A DNA stretch of 64,000 nucleotides from Rhynchopus sp. YZ270_cl-10 (Eukaryota; Euglenozoa; Diplonemea; Diplonemida; Diplonemidae): assembly GCA_964035575.1 (NCBI GenBank), contig OZ037927.1, positions 186,001 through 250,000 of the forward strand, given 5' to 3'. Below, in pieces: positions 20,990-31,769 of the stretch. The number at the start of each line of letters is the position of its first letter. The stretch's first letter is position 1. The notes below the pieces were generated by a model, which saw only the letters and a program-made list of their open reading frames with translations, did not search any database and was not told the DNA's origin. The translations under genes were made by a program, and so were the position numbers.

Positions 20990-21175
20990 TTTACTATAAT
21001 CTTTATGAAAACAATATGGGCGCCCGTGGAGGGTCAGGAACTCATCTCAAAAATGGATCAGTGAGCGAGTTCCAACCCGTACAGAGGGGCTCTTGCCACG
21101 AAGACAGGAAACCCATGACATACAAAAGAGTGGAGTGAAAGTTGATAAATGTAAACGCTCAATATTTTTGAGACT

Positions 21176-22440
21176 TTGAGTTGAGATTTGAGAACACTAA
21201 ATACTGCACTGAATACGATGTGCACTCACTGTGTACACAAAATTCTCTAACAAAAGACCCGATCTTTTTTTTTTTTTTGTCTTTTTCCTTTCCCTTTTGG
21301 AGTTGCAGTATAACAAAGTGTCGTTTATTTTATTTTATTTGAAAAATTGATGACGTGTAGACACCTCGCTTTTTTTCTCGTGTGAACTCCACGCAAATAA
21401 TGCACATAGAGCACCATGAATGAAACATTATGAAAAAAGCTCGTTGCATTCCCACCACGTTTCCGCCGCGCTCTCACTACGTTCCCACTCCGTTGGTGAC
21501 AGTGCAGAAATTGTCCGTTAGAACGGCTAAGTCCGCATGTGGTGCGCCACGACTCCACACGTGGCAAAGAGAGACGTGCCGCTACAACTTTACCGCAACG
21601 ACAAAGAAGACTTTTCGTAGACTTAGATGGTGCTGCTGGTGGTGCTGGTGCGCCCTGTAGTGTGAGTGTGTGGTGTTTTATTACACATGACGTAATGATG
21701 GATCCCCGCGGGACACTTACTACTATTTATCACATAAAGAAAGGTAGACGTTGTTTCACTCAGGTGGTGCCATATTACCACACACAAAACACTAGGTACA
21801 ATGGTATTCAGTCAAACAGGTGGTTCGCATGAAAAGCTCCACATCCCTCCAGCACGTCCCACCCTTCGGCGAGATGAATGACTCCTTGGTTCAACCTTGC
21901 CCCATATCATGCTCATATGTGACGATGGTCGCTCTCACCGGGGGAGGTTGGAATTTCACAAAGTGAGCCGCAACGATGTCACCATACCTTTTGACAGAGG
22001 CCCTGCACCTTGCAGACGGCGGGTCGGTCGCACCGACACATATGACGGAGGGTGCGGACGATGTCTGCGTAGCGGGTGTTCTTCATTTTTAGGGGAATTT
22101 TGAGGGGAAAGATCTGTAATGGAGGGGGGGTGTGATTGTTGTTTATTCCGCTCTCAGGTATTAAAAGAAAGGGACGCATGGTACTGTTTCCGAGGGGGTG
22201 GCATGGTCAGAGTGGTGACAGCGAAGTGGAGTTGAAAGTGACTAAACCATCCAGATCGCTTACACTAACCATATGGGATCGGAGGAAGAGTGCACAACTG
22301 GCGGAAAGGCGACGTGTGTGTGTTTTGAAAAAGGGGGATGAGGGGGGATTTGGATTTCGTGTAGACAGGTTGGAGGCACGGAGTCTGGATGTGAACGTGG
22401 AAGGTGGCTGTTCGCCGAAGCCAGATAAACTCATGTGCCA
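21176..22440. other. Non-coding region with a short shared segment
   Basis: I see no gene. The segment around CACGGAGTCTGGATGTGAAC at 22372-22428 recurs at 53649-53705 beside the LRR gene at 52437. Confidence 0.5.
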
Positions 22441-22507
22441 TTAATTTATTTGACGTGTATTGTATTGAAGCAGCATGGCATAGCATCACGGATGCCCTCT
22501 CGCCCGT

Positions 22508-22895
22508 TTGGGTTACTTGAAAAAGTTCAACCCAAGTGTGTCCGCTGCAGGAAGTGCCGTCTCGCACAGTATTGTTCCTGCTAGTTACTGTGTGCCAATG
22601 GAGCTTGACGACGACGTTGAGCCGTTCAGCATCATCGAACCCGACAACGAGCAACCAGTGAGGGTGTATGACTCAGATGCGTTTCTCGCGAAGGTCGATC
22701 ACGGGTCAAGGTACCGACTACCATCGTCTGCCGGTTCACGTCAGAGCAGGGCAAACAGGCAGTAACAGACCTGATGCACGGCCCCAAGCCGCTTCGTGTG
22801 AACAGGAGGTTGCCCGCTGTGACGGAAGAAGAGGTGGATGCGCATCTGCTTGCTCGCGAGGCAGATGACACGAGGCACGAAGGAATAGGTAAGAC
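22508..22895 (+). pseudogene. Unrecognised gene fragment with a frame change
   Basis: Coding-like DNA on the plus strand, the only such stretch of host type on this strand outside repeats. From an ATG at 22598 it reads DNEQPVRVYDSDAFLAKVDH; after about 22710 the good reading moves to another frame (CRFTSEQGKQAVTDLMHG, later EEEVDAHLLAREADDTRHEG) and ends at a possible donor GTAAGA near 22890. Either a short intron or a frameshift separates the halves; no good acceptor is seen, so a broken fragment is likelier. The family is not recognised. Confidence 0.35.
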
Positions 22896-22899
22896 ATGG

Positions 22900-25800
22900 G
22901 GGTTAGTGATGACAGAATGACAGAGAGGTGCGGAAATAAAATGCCTTTTTTTGTACTGGGTTTAAATATGTTACGTTCTGTTCTGTTGTGGGGGGGGGGG
23001 TCTTGGGTGAGGGGACAGGTAGGCTTTGCTTTTGCTTTGTTTTTGTTTTTATTTTTTGTTGTACACCTGGTCGGAGTTAGGCCTTAGTTGTTCTTCTGGA
23101 GGAAAAAAAAAGGTGGGTTATTTTTGTAGTTTCGACTATCACCTGTCCGAGGGCGGGTGATTAGTTGGTTTTTTTCTCTTGAAAACTTGGTATTAGTGTA
23201 GACACCCCGAGGATGAACTCCACTATTTTCTTCTTTTGTTTGGACTGACCACCAAACATAGGAAAAGGTAATGAACTTCGTGGAAGCAAAAAAAATATAT
23301 ACCGTTTGATTTACCACAGTGAAACACTACACCACTATTTGCTCTCTGTTGCCTCACAGTGCCAGCACTGTACGCTCTGCTGAGGCCTCTCTACACTTTA
23401 AAACATAGGAAGAAGAGCTTCTTTGTGGTACTATATGCCCTTCACTGACCCACGCACGATCAAAAAAGTAGAGTGAATAAAATACAAAGCCCTCTTGTGA
23501 ACAGTGTACCATGATCGGTGTTGTACCGGGTGGACACCCAAACCATGCAGTCCTACAATCCATTTTGTGGTTTACATCTGAAAATTATTCCGCATCCACT
23601 TGCCGTTTGGATAAAGCAAACCACACACGAAAGGGGGTTTTAGGGGAAGAGTTTAATTCTTGAAAGCACCCCACACTCAGTCACTGAAAAAAAAAAAAAA
23701 ACATTGAAAGCGACAAAGGGGGGTGAAAAACAAATCAACTGAAGAGTAGTTCAACATAATAATTTTACAATCAATAAATTGATAGCATTAGGAGGAGGGA
23801 TCAATAAAAATGTTCCCATCCTTCTTTTTTATGTGGAAAGCTTTTTTATGCAGGGAGAAAAAACAAACAAATCAACTGATTTAAAAAAAATTCCCAATCC
23901 AATGTGTTCCCTCCTTTAAAAAAAATCTGTCGTTGGTGCTCCAGGGGGGGGGGTTGACTCATTTCCTATAGCACCAGTCGTGCAAAAATACAACAGCACT
24001 CCCCACCTCTCGTTACGCACACTGTGTACCTAAAAAAAAGCAACAACAGAAGAAAAAAAACCCCCTCTTCCTTCTGTACAACAGTCCCCACAAAAAGATT
24101 CAGCTATTGGTCCCGGAAACACGGTTGTGGTGCCGCTCTGGTGTGGAGGACATGCAACAGCAGAATTGGGGGTTTTTGATAAATAAATATTTTTTTTTTT
24201 GAATAGATAAAAGCAATAAATTACTTTTTATTTAAAACAAAAGGCACTCAGCGGAATTGGGGGGAGGAATCACAACCGAAGGGAACAATGGTCTCAAGCA
24301 GCACACTTTGAGAAAAAATATGAACAAAAGACGAAATAGAACACCCACAACTTTTTTAACTGAGGAGGGACTGGGGTTAAACACAATACGGCATAAAACA
24401 TGGTATTCTGCGAACGACGAGGGTTAAATAAGAAGGGAATCTCAGAAGAAAAAAAACTGTGGTTATCGATGCAGGCACCTCCGACTGACCCACTGTACGA
24501 TGCCAGCCATCCGGATGAAAGCAACAAATACCCTGCCTACACAACAGTAGATGTAAAAAGGAACCCTAATGACTTTCCCGTACCTGAAGAGAATGAGGAC
24601 GGTACACAACCGCTCGTCAGGCCGTCTCAGAAGAATAACCCAAGGATGAATGTTTTCAGGGATATTGCATTTAACCCTCTCCCCAACACAAAAAGCAGAG
24701 GTTTTTTTTTTAATTTTTTTTTTTTTATTCAAATACTGCAGTAACGAAACGTACAGTGAGCGCGATATTACGGGTGTGCATAGTTAGTTTGGGAAGATAT
24801 TGGAGTTACCCATAATTATGCGCACCCGATATGGGTTTTTGTTGAGTGGAAAAAAAAAAAAAGAGAAGTTGAAAGTGCAAAACGCCTCACCGTTCATCGG
24901 CGGACGCAGTCACAAAAAATGTCCAAACGTGACTTTCGTACACAGCTGGGGGAATAAAATGTAATTTTGAAATACACCTTACCCCAGGTTTTAGAAACGA
25001 GTTTTTGGGAAATAAATTCCCAAAAGAAAAAGCTGGTTTGGCCGAATGCCATCTGCCAGTGATGTCCCCAAAACTACCCGATTTCCAAAAAAAGAAAAGA
25101 AAAGAAAATAACAAACCAAAACGGATCAATAGTGTCGCTCAAAAAAAAAAAAAGAAACAGAGTTTAGATTCATATACTTTCAGTTCACAGAATTGAAAGT
25201 ATTTGGGAGGGTCAACACATGCACCAAGAGAAAATATTTGCTGGATGACCCTAAGCCTCTTGTGCTTAGTACATCTTTTCAATGATCAAAAAAAAAAGGG
25301 CTGACATGAAAAGTCCGAACTGAGTTCAGTCACCTTATCAATAGAAAGGGGGGAAGAGAAGAGGACGTAAAAGAAAAGTTAAAAAAAAGTGAAGTTGATG
25401 AGTGCAAACCACCCCTGGACGTGGGCACTGATTTAAAAAAAAAATGAACCTAAGCCTCTCGTGCTTAGTCACCTTACCGATAATAAGGGTAAAAAAAATT
25501 GCGCAATCGTTGTGTTTTTGTGCTCTCAGTACATAAAAAAGTACCACCCCAAAAACGGTGGCCAGATCATTTAACAGAAAAAGTAGCTCACTTGAAATAC
25601 AAAAAGCCCTCTCGTGAACAGTGTACCTTTGGTACAAAATGACCGCAATCCATTTTCGTGGTTTTACATCTGATATAAAAAAATGACATCTCTCGTTTCG
25701 TGATATACCCGCTAATACGGTCCTATTCCCGCCTCCACTCTGTCACGTAACGAACGGGGATCACGCTTTGCACGCCCAGGGTAATTAGGCCTGGGCGAGA

Positions 25801-27652
25801 TAGGTTTTGGATCAATCAAGTTTTTGTTTTTTTTTTAGATGCGTTTTTTAGCACGCAAAGGGGTGTCGGTGGCAGCAGGATCTCCACAGACCTTTTTTTG
25901 CTTCTTTATTTTTCGTTTCTTTTTTTAAAAAAAATTTGTATAGTGTAGTAGTGCAATCTGATAAATTCGCTCAATTTTGTTAGGCAAGGGGTGTTTTTTT
26001 TTTGGACTGCAAAGCGTGTGGCTGTTTTCTTGGATGTTTTTTTTAATAGAAAAAAGACAAAAATTGATAGATTGCATAGCGCGCTCGGAGCTTCTTTATA
26101 TACTGTGTGACCACGCTAATAAAGTGTGTCTGTTTTTTTTTGTTTTTTTTTTGCTTTTTTTTGCTTTTATTTTGTTCGCACATGCGGCTTTCTACCATGC
26201 AGAAAAAAGCACCACGTCACCCATGATTTTCCCGTAGGCTAGGGAGTAGCTAGATGTTTGGCGAAGGGCTTTCTTTTGTAGGAAAAAAAGCATATTAAAA
26301 AACTGTGCTTGAATTAAAGACTCGAATCGCACTTCTTGGAGAGTTGCTATGTGTGCAGGGAACTACTATCTTCAAAAAAGCTGCAGAAAGCAAACAATAG
26401 CAACTTCTGCCAACTACTTATGGACGGCGCTAAAATAGCTTGGCCGTATGTCGGGCTTTTGCCTGGGTTGGGGTTTCACCTCAAGCCAGCTATGTTATGA
26501 GAGTTGTTATGTTTTGCGGGGGGAAACTACTAATCGCTCTCCCTCAAGAATTTTTTTTTTCGACCCTAAATGACAATTTTTTTCATTTTCACTACAAAAA
26601 AAAAAGGGTGAAATTGAGAGGGTGCAAGACCCCTCTGGGACTCAGACACAAGACAAACAATGTGTTGTAACGGAGGCGAGATATAAGTGCAGGGGGTAGG
26701 TGGAGGTGGAGGGGGCTGTAACGGAACCAAAACGAAATGGGTGGTGTGAAAGAGAGGTGGATGGGTTGGTTGACCCGAAGGGTGAGGGGAGGGGAGGAAA
26801 TCACCAAAGTAAGTACCCACCGTGGTGACATAAAAGGTGCGGGGAGAGCGTCAGGGGGGGGTTTTTTTTTTTTGATAAATTTATTGGAGTAGTGTCGTTG
26901 CCTCGGGTTGTGTTGCCACAGTTATTTTTTTTTTTTGTGCAAATTTCCACTTTTTTTTTTTTTTTTTTTTTGCTCAGCCAAACCTAGTATGTTCAATACT
27001 AAGCTGGAGCAATGAACCAACAGGCCTTTTTTTCAAATGTAAAACACTTTATTCAAAAACAATTTTCATTTTATTGAGGGGAAGAAAAATAGCAGTTGCT
27101 TTTTTTGTCTTTGGGAGGGGTCTTTTATTCTGTAATTCTTGGGGGAAATAATAAAAAACCCCTTTCGCTACCCATGTCATACGCGAAAAAAATTATTCGG
27201 AAAATTTACAGAATTAGTTGCGGACAGCCTGGGTTTTGTTGTTTCAGTCCAACGCATCACCCATTGGCGGAGGAGCTTTTATGTCTGAGGTGCCCTTTTT
27301 CTTCTCGTCCTCGACGACGACCACTCGCAGCTTTCTCTGGCCATCTTTGTACCTGTGTTGTGATGTGGGGTGTATTGGTACACAAGGTGTACGTTGTCAG
27401 ATTTCCCAGTACGTCTACAACAGTAGATGCAACAAGGCAACCTTTTACAGGGGGGGGAGCCTAATAAGAGGGGCGCCGCTCTTATTCGGCGTGCCCAATC
27501 GCAAAGTATTGGGTTTTCCGAGCTTTCGGGGTCAACTTGGGGGGTCCTGTACAAAACCTTAAGGGGGGTCCAAAAAAATTTTCCCATCAATTTTTGCCCA
27601 CAAAAAAGTCATTTCTCAGCGCAACGTGACCCCATCTGTAAAAAAAAAAACA
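22900..27652. other. Long non-coding region with dispersed repeats
   Basis: About 4.7 kb, rich in homopolymer A and T runs and without a credible gene. It holds a solo inverted-repeat end (23195-23230), two copies of a dispersed SINE-like repeat (23472-23590 and 25588-25680), two copies of the short CTAAGC-GCTTAG hairpin repeat (25245-25275 and 25443-25475), a repeat fragment around GATGCAGGCACCTCCGACTG at 24470-24500, and another around TTGGAGTAGTGTCGTTGCC at 26880-26950. Confidence 0.6.
23472..23590. repeat. SINE-like dispersed repeat, family A
   Basis: About 100 bases built around GTGAACAGTGTACC, CCGGGTGGAC, CCAAACCATGCAG and TTTACATCTGA. Diverged copies lie at 25588-25680, 31385-31480, 33511-33606, 55237-55325 and, inside intron 1 of the actin-family gene, 59340-59450. 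The copies differ by small deletions, so this is an older dispersed family. I found no polymerase III promoter boxes that I would trust. Confidence 0.6.
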
Positions 27653-28273
27653 TCACACATACAACTTGGTGTACGCCTTTGCGAAGAGCGCCTTCCGTCC
27701 CTTCTCCCATTTGGTGTTGATTTTGAACTGAATCGTTTCCGCAGTGTCGCTGAGCTCCACGACGGAGCTGACGAAGACGGGCTTGGCAGCGAAGTCCTTT
27801 GCCATGCGGTCCTGCACACGCTGGAAACGTGAGGCGGCAAGCTCGATGCGGCGCTGTGTGTAGGCGTCGGGAGCGGGCCCGACGGACGCCCCTGACGTAG
27901 AGACGTTGCTGTTGAAGGTGTAGCTGCTGGGCGAGTTGGTCAGAGGCGGGCAGCCCTCGTCGTCGCTGCTCTCCGCGTTGTCGGTGTTGTCTATCTCAAG
28001 GCTGGAGTGCTTCTCAGGCGCGTTGTCCTCACGCGCCACGTTCTCCTCAGTGATGCGGATCACCAACGCGTTGTCCAGCTCGACCCGCCAGTTGCCAGCG
28101 TGCACAACGTACTCCAGCACCTTCCCCGTCTTCCCGTTGTGCATCCCGTTCTTAAGGTTTTGTAAGGTAACGCGCTGGCCGGGCAGCAGGCTCAATTCGG
28201 CGTCGCTCTTCCCGCGGTATACAGGTTGGTTGTCTGCGATGAACGGTGTGTCGACACCGTGCAGTGAGGCCAT
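27653..28273 (-). CDS. Unrecognised 206-residue protein with an SH3/KOW-like segment
   Basis: A single frame from ATG at 28273. Residues about 29-83 contain PGQRVTLQNLKNGMHNGKTG, KVLEY and NWRVELDNALVIRI, a pattern typical of small SH3-like or KOW-like beta-barrel segments that often sit beside other domains. The middle is acidic and Ser/Thr-rich (about 90-130) and probably disordered; the C-terminus is basic and helical. In minus-strand sense CCCCTTCTTCCCCCCAACAG ends 16 bases before the ATG, a textbook splice acceptor. The true start could therefore lie in an upstream exon, or the acceptor could receive a spliced leader. Function unknown. Confidence 0.7.
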   Translation of the reverse strand: MASLHGVDTPFIADNQPVYRGKSDAELSLLPGQRVTLQNLKNGMHNGKTGKVLEYVVHAGNWRVELDNALVIRITEENVAREDNAPEKHSSLEIDNTDNAESSDDEGCPPLTNSPSSYTFNSNVSTSGASVGPAPDAYTQRRIELAASRFQRVQDRMAKDFAAKPVFVSSVVELSDTAETIQFKINTKWEKGRKALFAKAYTKLYV

Positions 28274-28660
28274 GCCTATGTAGCCTTTCTGTTGGGGGGA
28301 AGAAGGGGTACGTGCATTTGATTCGTTTTGACAAATTGTTGTGTATTTGCCTTGGTTTGCGACAGTTGCGGGAAAATGTCCACTTTAGTTTCATATACTG
28401 TCAAATCGAAGAGAAGATGAGAACGTTCTCTACTGATGCAGCCAGAATGACACTGCAGTTGATGCAGGCACCGACTGACCTACGTACCGAGCCTAATGCA
28501 AACGGAGGGGTGCACAACCGTTCGTAATAAAAATAGCAACTCTGATAGGTAAAAGGAAAAAAAGGGTTTTTTCCCGTTGATTGCTCAATTACTGTTGGAG
28601 GGGGGGGGGGGGGGGTGAGTCCGGGGTGACTGGACCTATATCTGAGGATCTCCTTCTCCA

Positions 28661-29321
28661 TTAAAGCTGAGGCTTGTAGGTAGAAAAAAAAAAAACAACA
28701 AAAAGTGGGGGGGGGGGAGAAGAGTTGGCATACTGTCGCTAGGAGTTGCCCTGTGTTCTTGTTGTTCTCTGCTGTGTTCGTGACGTGCGTGCCCATGACC
28801 ATGCGAGCGGACATGCCGATGACACCCGAGATGCTGTTTGCATCGAATATGGCCTGCTTGCTCCAGCCTGCGTCCAGGATGCTCTGGGTGTCGTCCCGCT
28901 CGACTGAGGAAGGGTCCAGCACCAGCTTCCTCACATATTTCAAGACTGGCTTTAGGGCAGGCGAGACCGGCGAAGTGTCGATATTGTCCGCAAGCGCTGA
29001 CAGCACACCGTCGTCCACGCCAAACGAAATCGCAGCAGACTCAAGCGACTCACGGCACATTGAGCAGTTCAGAAGCTTCCCCACGAACCCAGCCATCAGA
29101 TACTTCTCGCCCTGCGTGAAGGCACCGTCACGGTCCATGATGTTGTGCGCCAGAGCAAGAAACGGGCCCATCGTCTGCGGGTACGCCTTGATCACCTCGC
29201 TGAAGGAAGCGTCCCTCCCCTCAAAGAGATTTGCTTCAGCCTCTTCGGGCGTCATGTCGATGACGCTGTCCCGCGCACCGAAGCTGCCCACACGCTCAAG
29301 CAGTGTCTTCTGCTGCGGCAT
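28661..29321 (-). CDS. AhpD/carboxymuconolactone decarboxylase-like protein
   Basis: The ATG at 29321 opens a helical protein with AFTQGEKYLMAGFVGKLLNC followed by SMCRES, the Cys-x-x-Cys (Cys86, Cys89) of AhpD-type alkylhydroperoxidases. The His that usually follows the second Cys four residues later is missing, so peroxidase activity is uncertain. Near the end the frame runs through a pyrimidine-rich stretch bounded by GTATGC and CTACCTACAAG (28733-28673), which looks like a 61-base intron. Splicing it would end the protein a few codons later (about 199 residues). If unspliced, the frame continues to 28401 with a low-complexity tail; I prefer the spliced form. The partner of any redox reaction is unknown. 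Confidence 0.7.
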
Positions 29322-29510
29322 GGTGGTTTCCCTTTTGTGACTCTTTTTGTCTTTTTGTTGCCTGTTTGATTGTGTTGGCGATTGAGTGAATGTGGCGGAT
29401 GTGGGTTTGATAACTAATAGGGGGATTCCTTACATATAATATAGGCATGGGCCGCCTTAACCCATAAGTTTAACTGTCGTAATAAAACCAGAAATTTAAA
29501 AATAATGAAA

Positions 29511-29560
29511 TGGTGTGGCCGACGACCCCAAAATAGCACAAAAATAGCACGCCAAGAAAA
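29511..29560. repeat. Dispersed GGCCGACGACCCCAAAATAG repeat core
   Basis: The core GGCCGACGACCCCAAAATAG followed by CACAAAATAGC recurs at about 9462, 11000, 12892, 18950, 31613 and 33739 and, inverted, at 54768-54795. It often lies next to CTTCAGCCACACC. Here it marks the start of each tandem LRR unit. Confidence 0.7.
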
Positions 29561-29643
29561 AAATGTACCCACCAACCTTCCCTACCACCCTTCGTGCCCT
29601 TCCCGTCCTTCCCCTTATCCCCTCTCACCAGCACATCACGTCG

Positions 29644-30684
29644 TCATTGTGCGTGTCTCTGTCGTTTGCGGGCTTGCTCGGGGGATTCGTCTCTGCTGCG
29701 TTTCGGACGTTCTGCAACCACAAGATGCTTCAGCTCGCCATTCTTAACATCGTTGGACACAGCACTGCTGCAGCCGGTAAGGTAAATACTCGTCAATGAA
29801 GTGCAGTCCTCAGCAAAATATTCGTCCACATTCTCAAGCTTGCTCAGTGCTGAAAGATCCAGGGTCGTTAAAGATTCGCAGCCGACAAGAAAGCCGCTGC
29901 CAATATCCGTCACGTTGCTGAGTGACGACAGATCGAGGCTGGTTAACGATTTGCAGTAGCCGAGAAAGTCGCTGCCAATCTCCGTCACCTTGTTGAGTGA
30001 TGACAGGTCGAGGCTGGTTAAAGATTTGCACTCGCTGAGAAAGTAACACCCAATATCCGTCACGCTGATGAGAGGCGAGAGATCCGAGGTGGTTAAAGCT
30101 TTGCAGTCGGAAATAAAAAAACTTTGAATCCGCGTCACGTTCCTGAATGGTGAGAGATCGAGGGTGGTTAAAGATTCGCACTCGCTGAGAAAGCACTCGC
30201 CAATCTCCTTCACATTACTCAACCCAGAGAGGTCAACACTTGTTAACGAGGTGCACTTCGAAAGGAACGCATCACCGATGCATGTCACAAAGGACACAGC
30301 ACTGAGATCAAGTTGCGTTAACGATGTACGCAAAAAGAAGCCATTCGGAATGGTAGTCGCAACCTCTGCCTGCAGAAGCAAACACGCCACCTCAGGATCC
30401 TCCACCTCGTAGAACCTCTCCTCCGTCAGGTCTGTCTCACCCAACGCACGAAGCGCCGCAACAGCTTCGAACTTCTTCGTCATCGCCACCTCTATCGTGT
30501 CCCCAGCACTCAGCTGCGTCATGTCCGCTCCTTCGCCCATCGCTTCGTCTCTGAACCTCATGTCAAAGCTGTCTTCAGGCAGCCCCACTGCAGACGCCAC
30601 CTTCCGCCGCATGTCCGCAGTTGTGTCAGCCAGAGCCACTTCAATCATGTGTGTCTCAGCGCAATACTCCACATTCAGATCCAT
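29644..30684 (-). CDS. Ubiquitin-like/LRR protein, family A, tandem copy 1
   Basis: A 346-residue protein. Residues 1-72 have the pattern of a ubiquitin-like beta-grasp: a hydrophobic strand, DTTADMRRKVASAVGLPEDS, then a loop and MTQLSAGDTIEVAM. Residues about 73-125 form a helical linker. From about 126 there are seven full repeats of 25 residues plus a partial one (for example LTSLDLSSLSNVTDIGSGFL), matching BspA-type leucine-rich repeats, which usually bind proteins. The basic tail (KRSRDESPEQARKRQRHAQ) looks like a nuclear localisation signal. There is no signal peptide, so it is probably intracellular. It is virtually identical to the next copy, 2126 bases away. The combination suggests a scaffold or adaptor; this is inference. 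Confidence 0.88.
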   Translation of the reverse strand: MDLNVEYCAETHMIEVALADTTADMRRKVASAVGLPEDSFDMRFRDEAMGEGADMTQLSAGDTIEVAMTKKFEAVAALRALGETDLTEERFYEVEDPEVACLLLQAEVATTIPNGFFLRTSLTQLDLSAVSFVTCIGDAFLSKCTSLTSVDLSGLSNVKEIGECFLSECESLTTLDLSPFRNVTRIQSFFISDCKALTTSDLSPLISVTDIGCYFLSECKSLTSLDLSSLNKVTEIGSDFLGYCKSLTSLDLSSLSNVTDIGSGFLVGCESLTTLDLSALSKLENVDEYFAEDCTSLTSIYLTGCSSAVSNDVKNGELKHLVVAERPKRSRDESPEQARKRQRHAQ

Positions 30685-31185
30685 CTTTTGTTGCTGTGTT
30701 GTTGTTCACTTTATTTTTGCTGTGGTTTTGATGTGTGTGGGCTTTTGGGGGTGGTGAGGCAGATAAGAAACAAGAACACGAAGGGTGCACACATCACACT
30801 GCGCAATTTGGGGGGCATTTGGCAAAACGCCATCATGGTCAGCTTCATGGTGTCGATGTGGATGCTTTTCGTCAACTTCTTTGAAGCGATGATGTATCTT
30901 CCTGACCTATTCGTGGCGCTGAAGACAACGTTTCTTGTGCGGAAAGTGGACAAACCCGCACACTTCATCACAGAGGCGTGGATGACACTTCACAAAGGCA
31001 GCTGCGAATACGCTCACCAAATCGAGAGAACACAGCTTCTGTGCACCGCTCGCGATAGCTGTTCCCTTAATGCTGACAGTGGCATCGCTCTGAGAAAATT
31101 GATGGAAGCTGAATTGTGGCTCGTGTTCTGTTGCAGTAAAACGCGCTCAGAATTTGTGCACAGCAACGATCCAGAGAAAGAATAG
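30649..31185 (+). other. Uncertain open frame upstream of LRR copy 1
   Basis: A plus-strand frame of 178 codons overlaps the LRR gene's 5' end. Its second half (from about 30815) reads as possible protein (NLGGIWQNAIMVSFMVSMWM, EAWMTLHKGSCEYAHQIERT). That second half is absent from the third LRR unit, where the flanks join directly near 39730, so it is an inserted or deleted segment of about 400 bases. It may be a gene fragment. An identical counterpart lies at 32775-33311. Confidence 0.25.
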
Positions 31186-31769
31186 GGAAAGCACAGCGAT
31201 AGAGAGAGAGAGAGAGCGGGTGGTGGTGAAGCAGCAAAAAGGCTTCAGATCAGAACTAGTGAAAAAAGTTTCATTTCGTATTGTTGCGTTTACTTTCTTT
31301 TCTTATCTGGGCTTTACATTTAAAAGTTCTCCCCCTTTTGTGCTTTTTCAAAAAAAAAAAAAAAAATTGACTTGTAATAGAAATCCCACTTCCAACAGTG
31401 TACCTAGAGCACTGCGGGTGGACCCCAACCATGCGAGCCTACATCCATTATTCGAGGTTAACATCTGAAAACCTTTTGAACCGAATGACAACCCTCTCTG
31501 AATTCAAGACATTTTATCTCGACTCGCTTAGTGGAGTAGATATTTGCTATCACCCCCTAGTTACCCTACTGACACGCTTTCAAAAGAATGGGCGTAAAAA
31601 AAATGAAATGGTGTGGCCGACGACCCCAAAATAGCACAAAATATCACAAAAATATCACCCCTTTGCCACACCGTGCAAAGAAAAAAAGTACCCACCCCCA
31701 CGCCACCAACCTTCCCTACCACCCTTCGTGCCCTTCTTCCCGTCCTTCCCCTTATCCCCTCCCACGTCG

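Larger units (their letters stand above)
9985..21175. repeat. Mosaic of dispersed repeat modules
   Basis: About 11 kb with no complete host gene. Its commonest unit is a module of about 165 bases that starts near AATATGGGCGCCC and contains TCATCTCAAAAATGGATCAG and CACGAAGACAGGAAACCCAT. Copies lie at 9985-10140, 10220-10335, 11836-11998, 17879-18043, 19287-19443, 19636-19792 and 21012-21172, with a partial one at 14781-14850. A second unit around AAACTTCGCCACTCTACGAA lies at 10665-10695, 11190-11222, 13066-13100, 15810-15845, 19125-19155 and 20220-20245. A large stretch, 11836-13100, is repeated almost intact at 17879-19160. All modules are near-identical, so the duplications are recent. Confidence 0.85.

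Noticed and set aside
24400-24744. Plus-strand frame of 114 codons
   Set aside because: It starts in non-coding DNA and runs through the GATGCAGGCACCTCCGACTG repeat into a T-run; no protein character.
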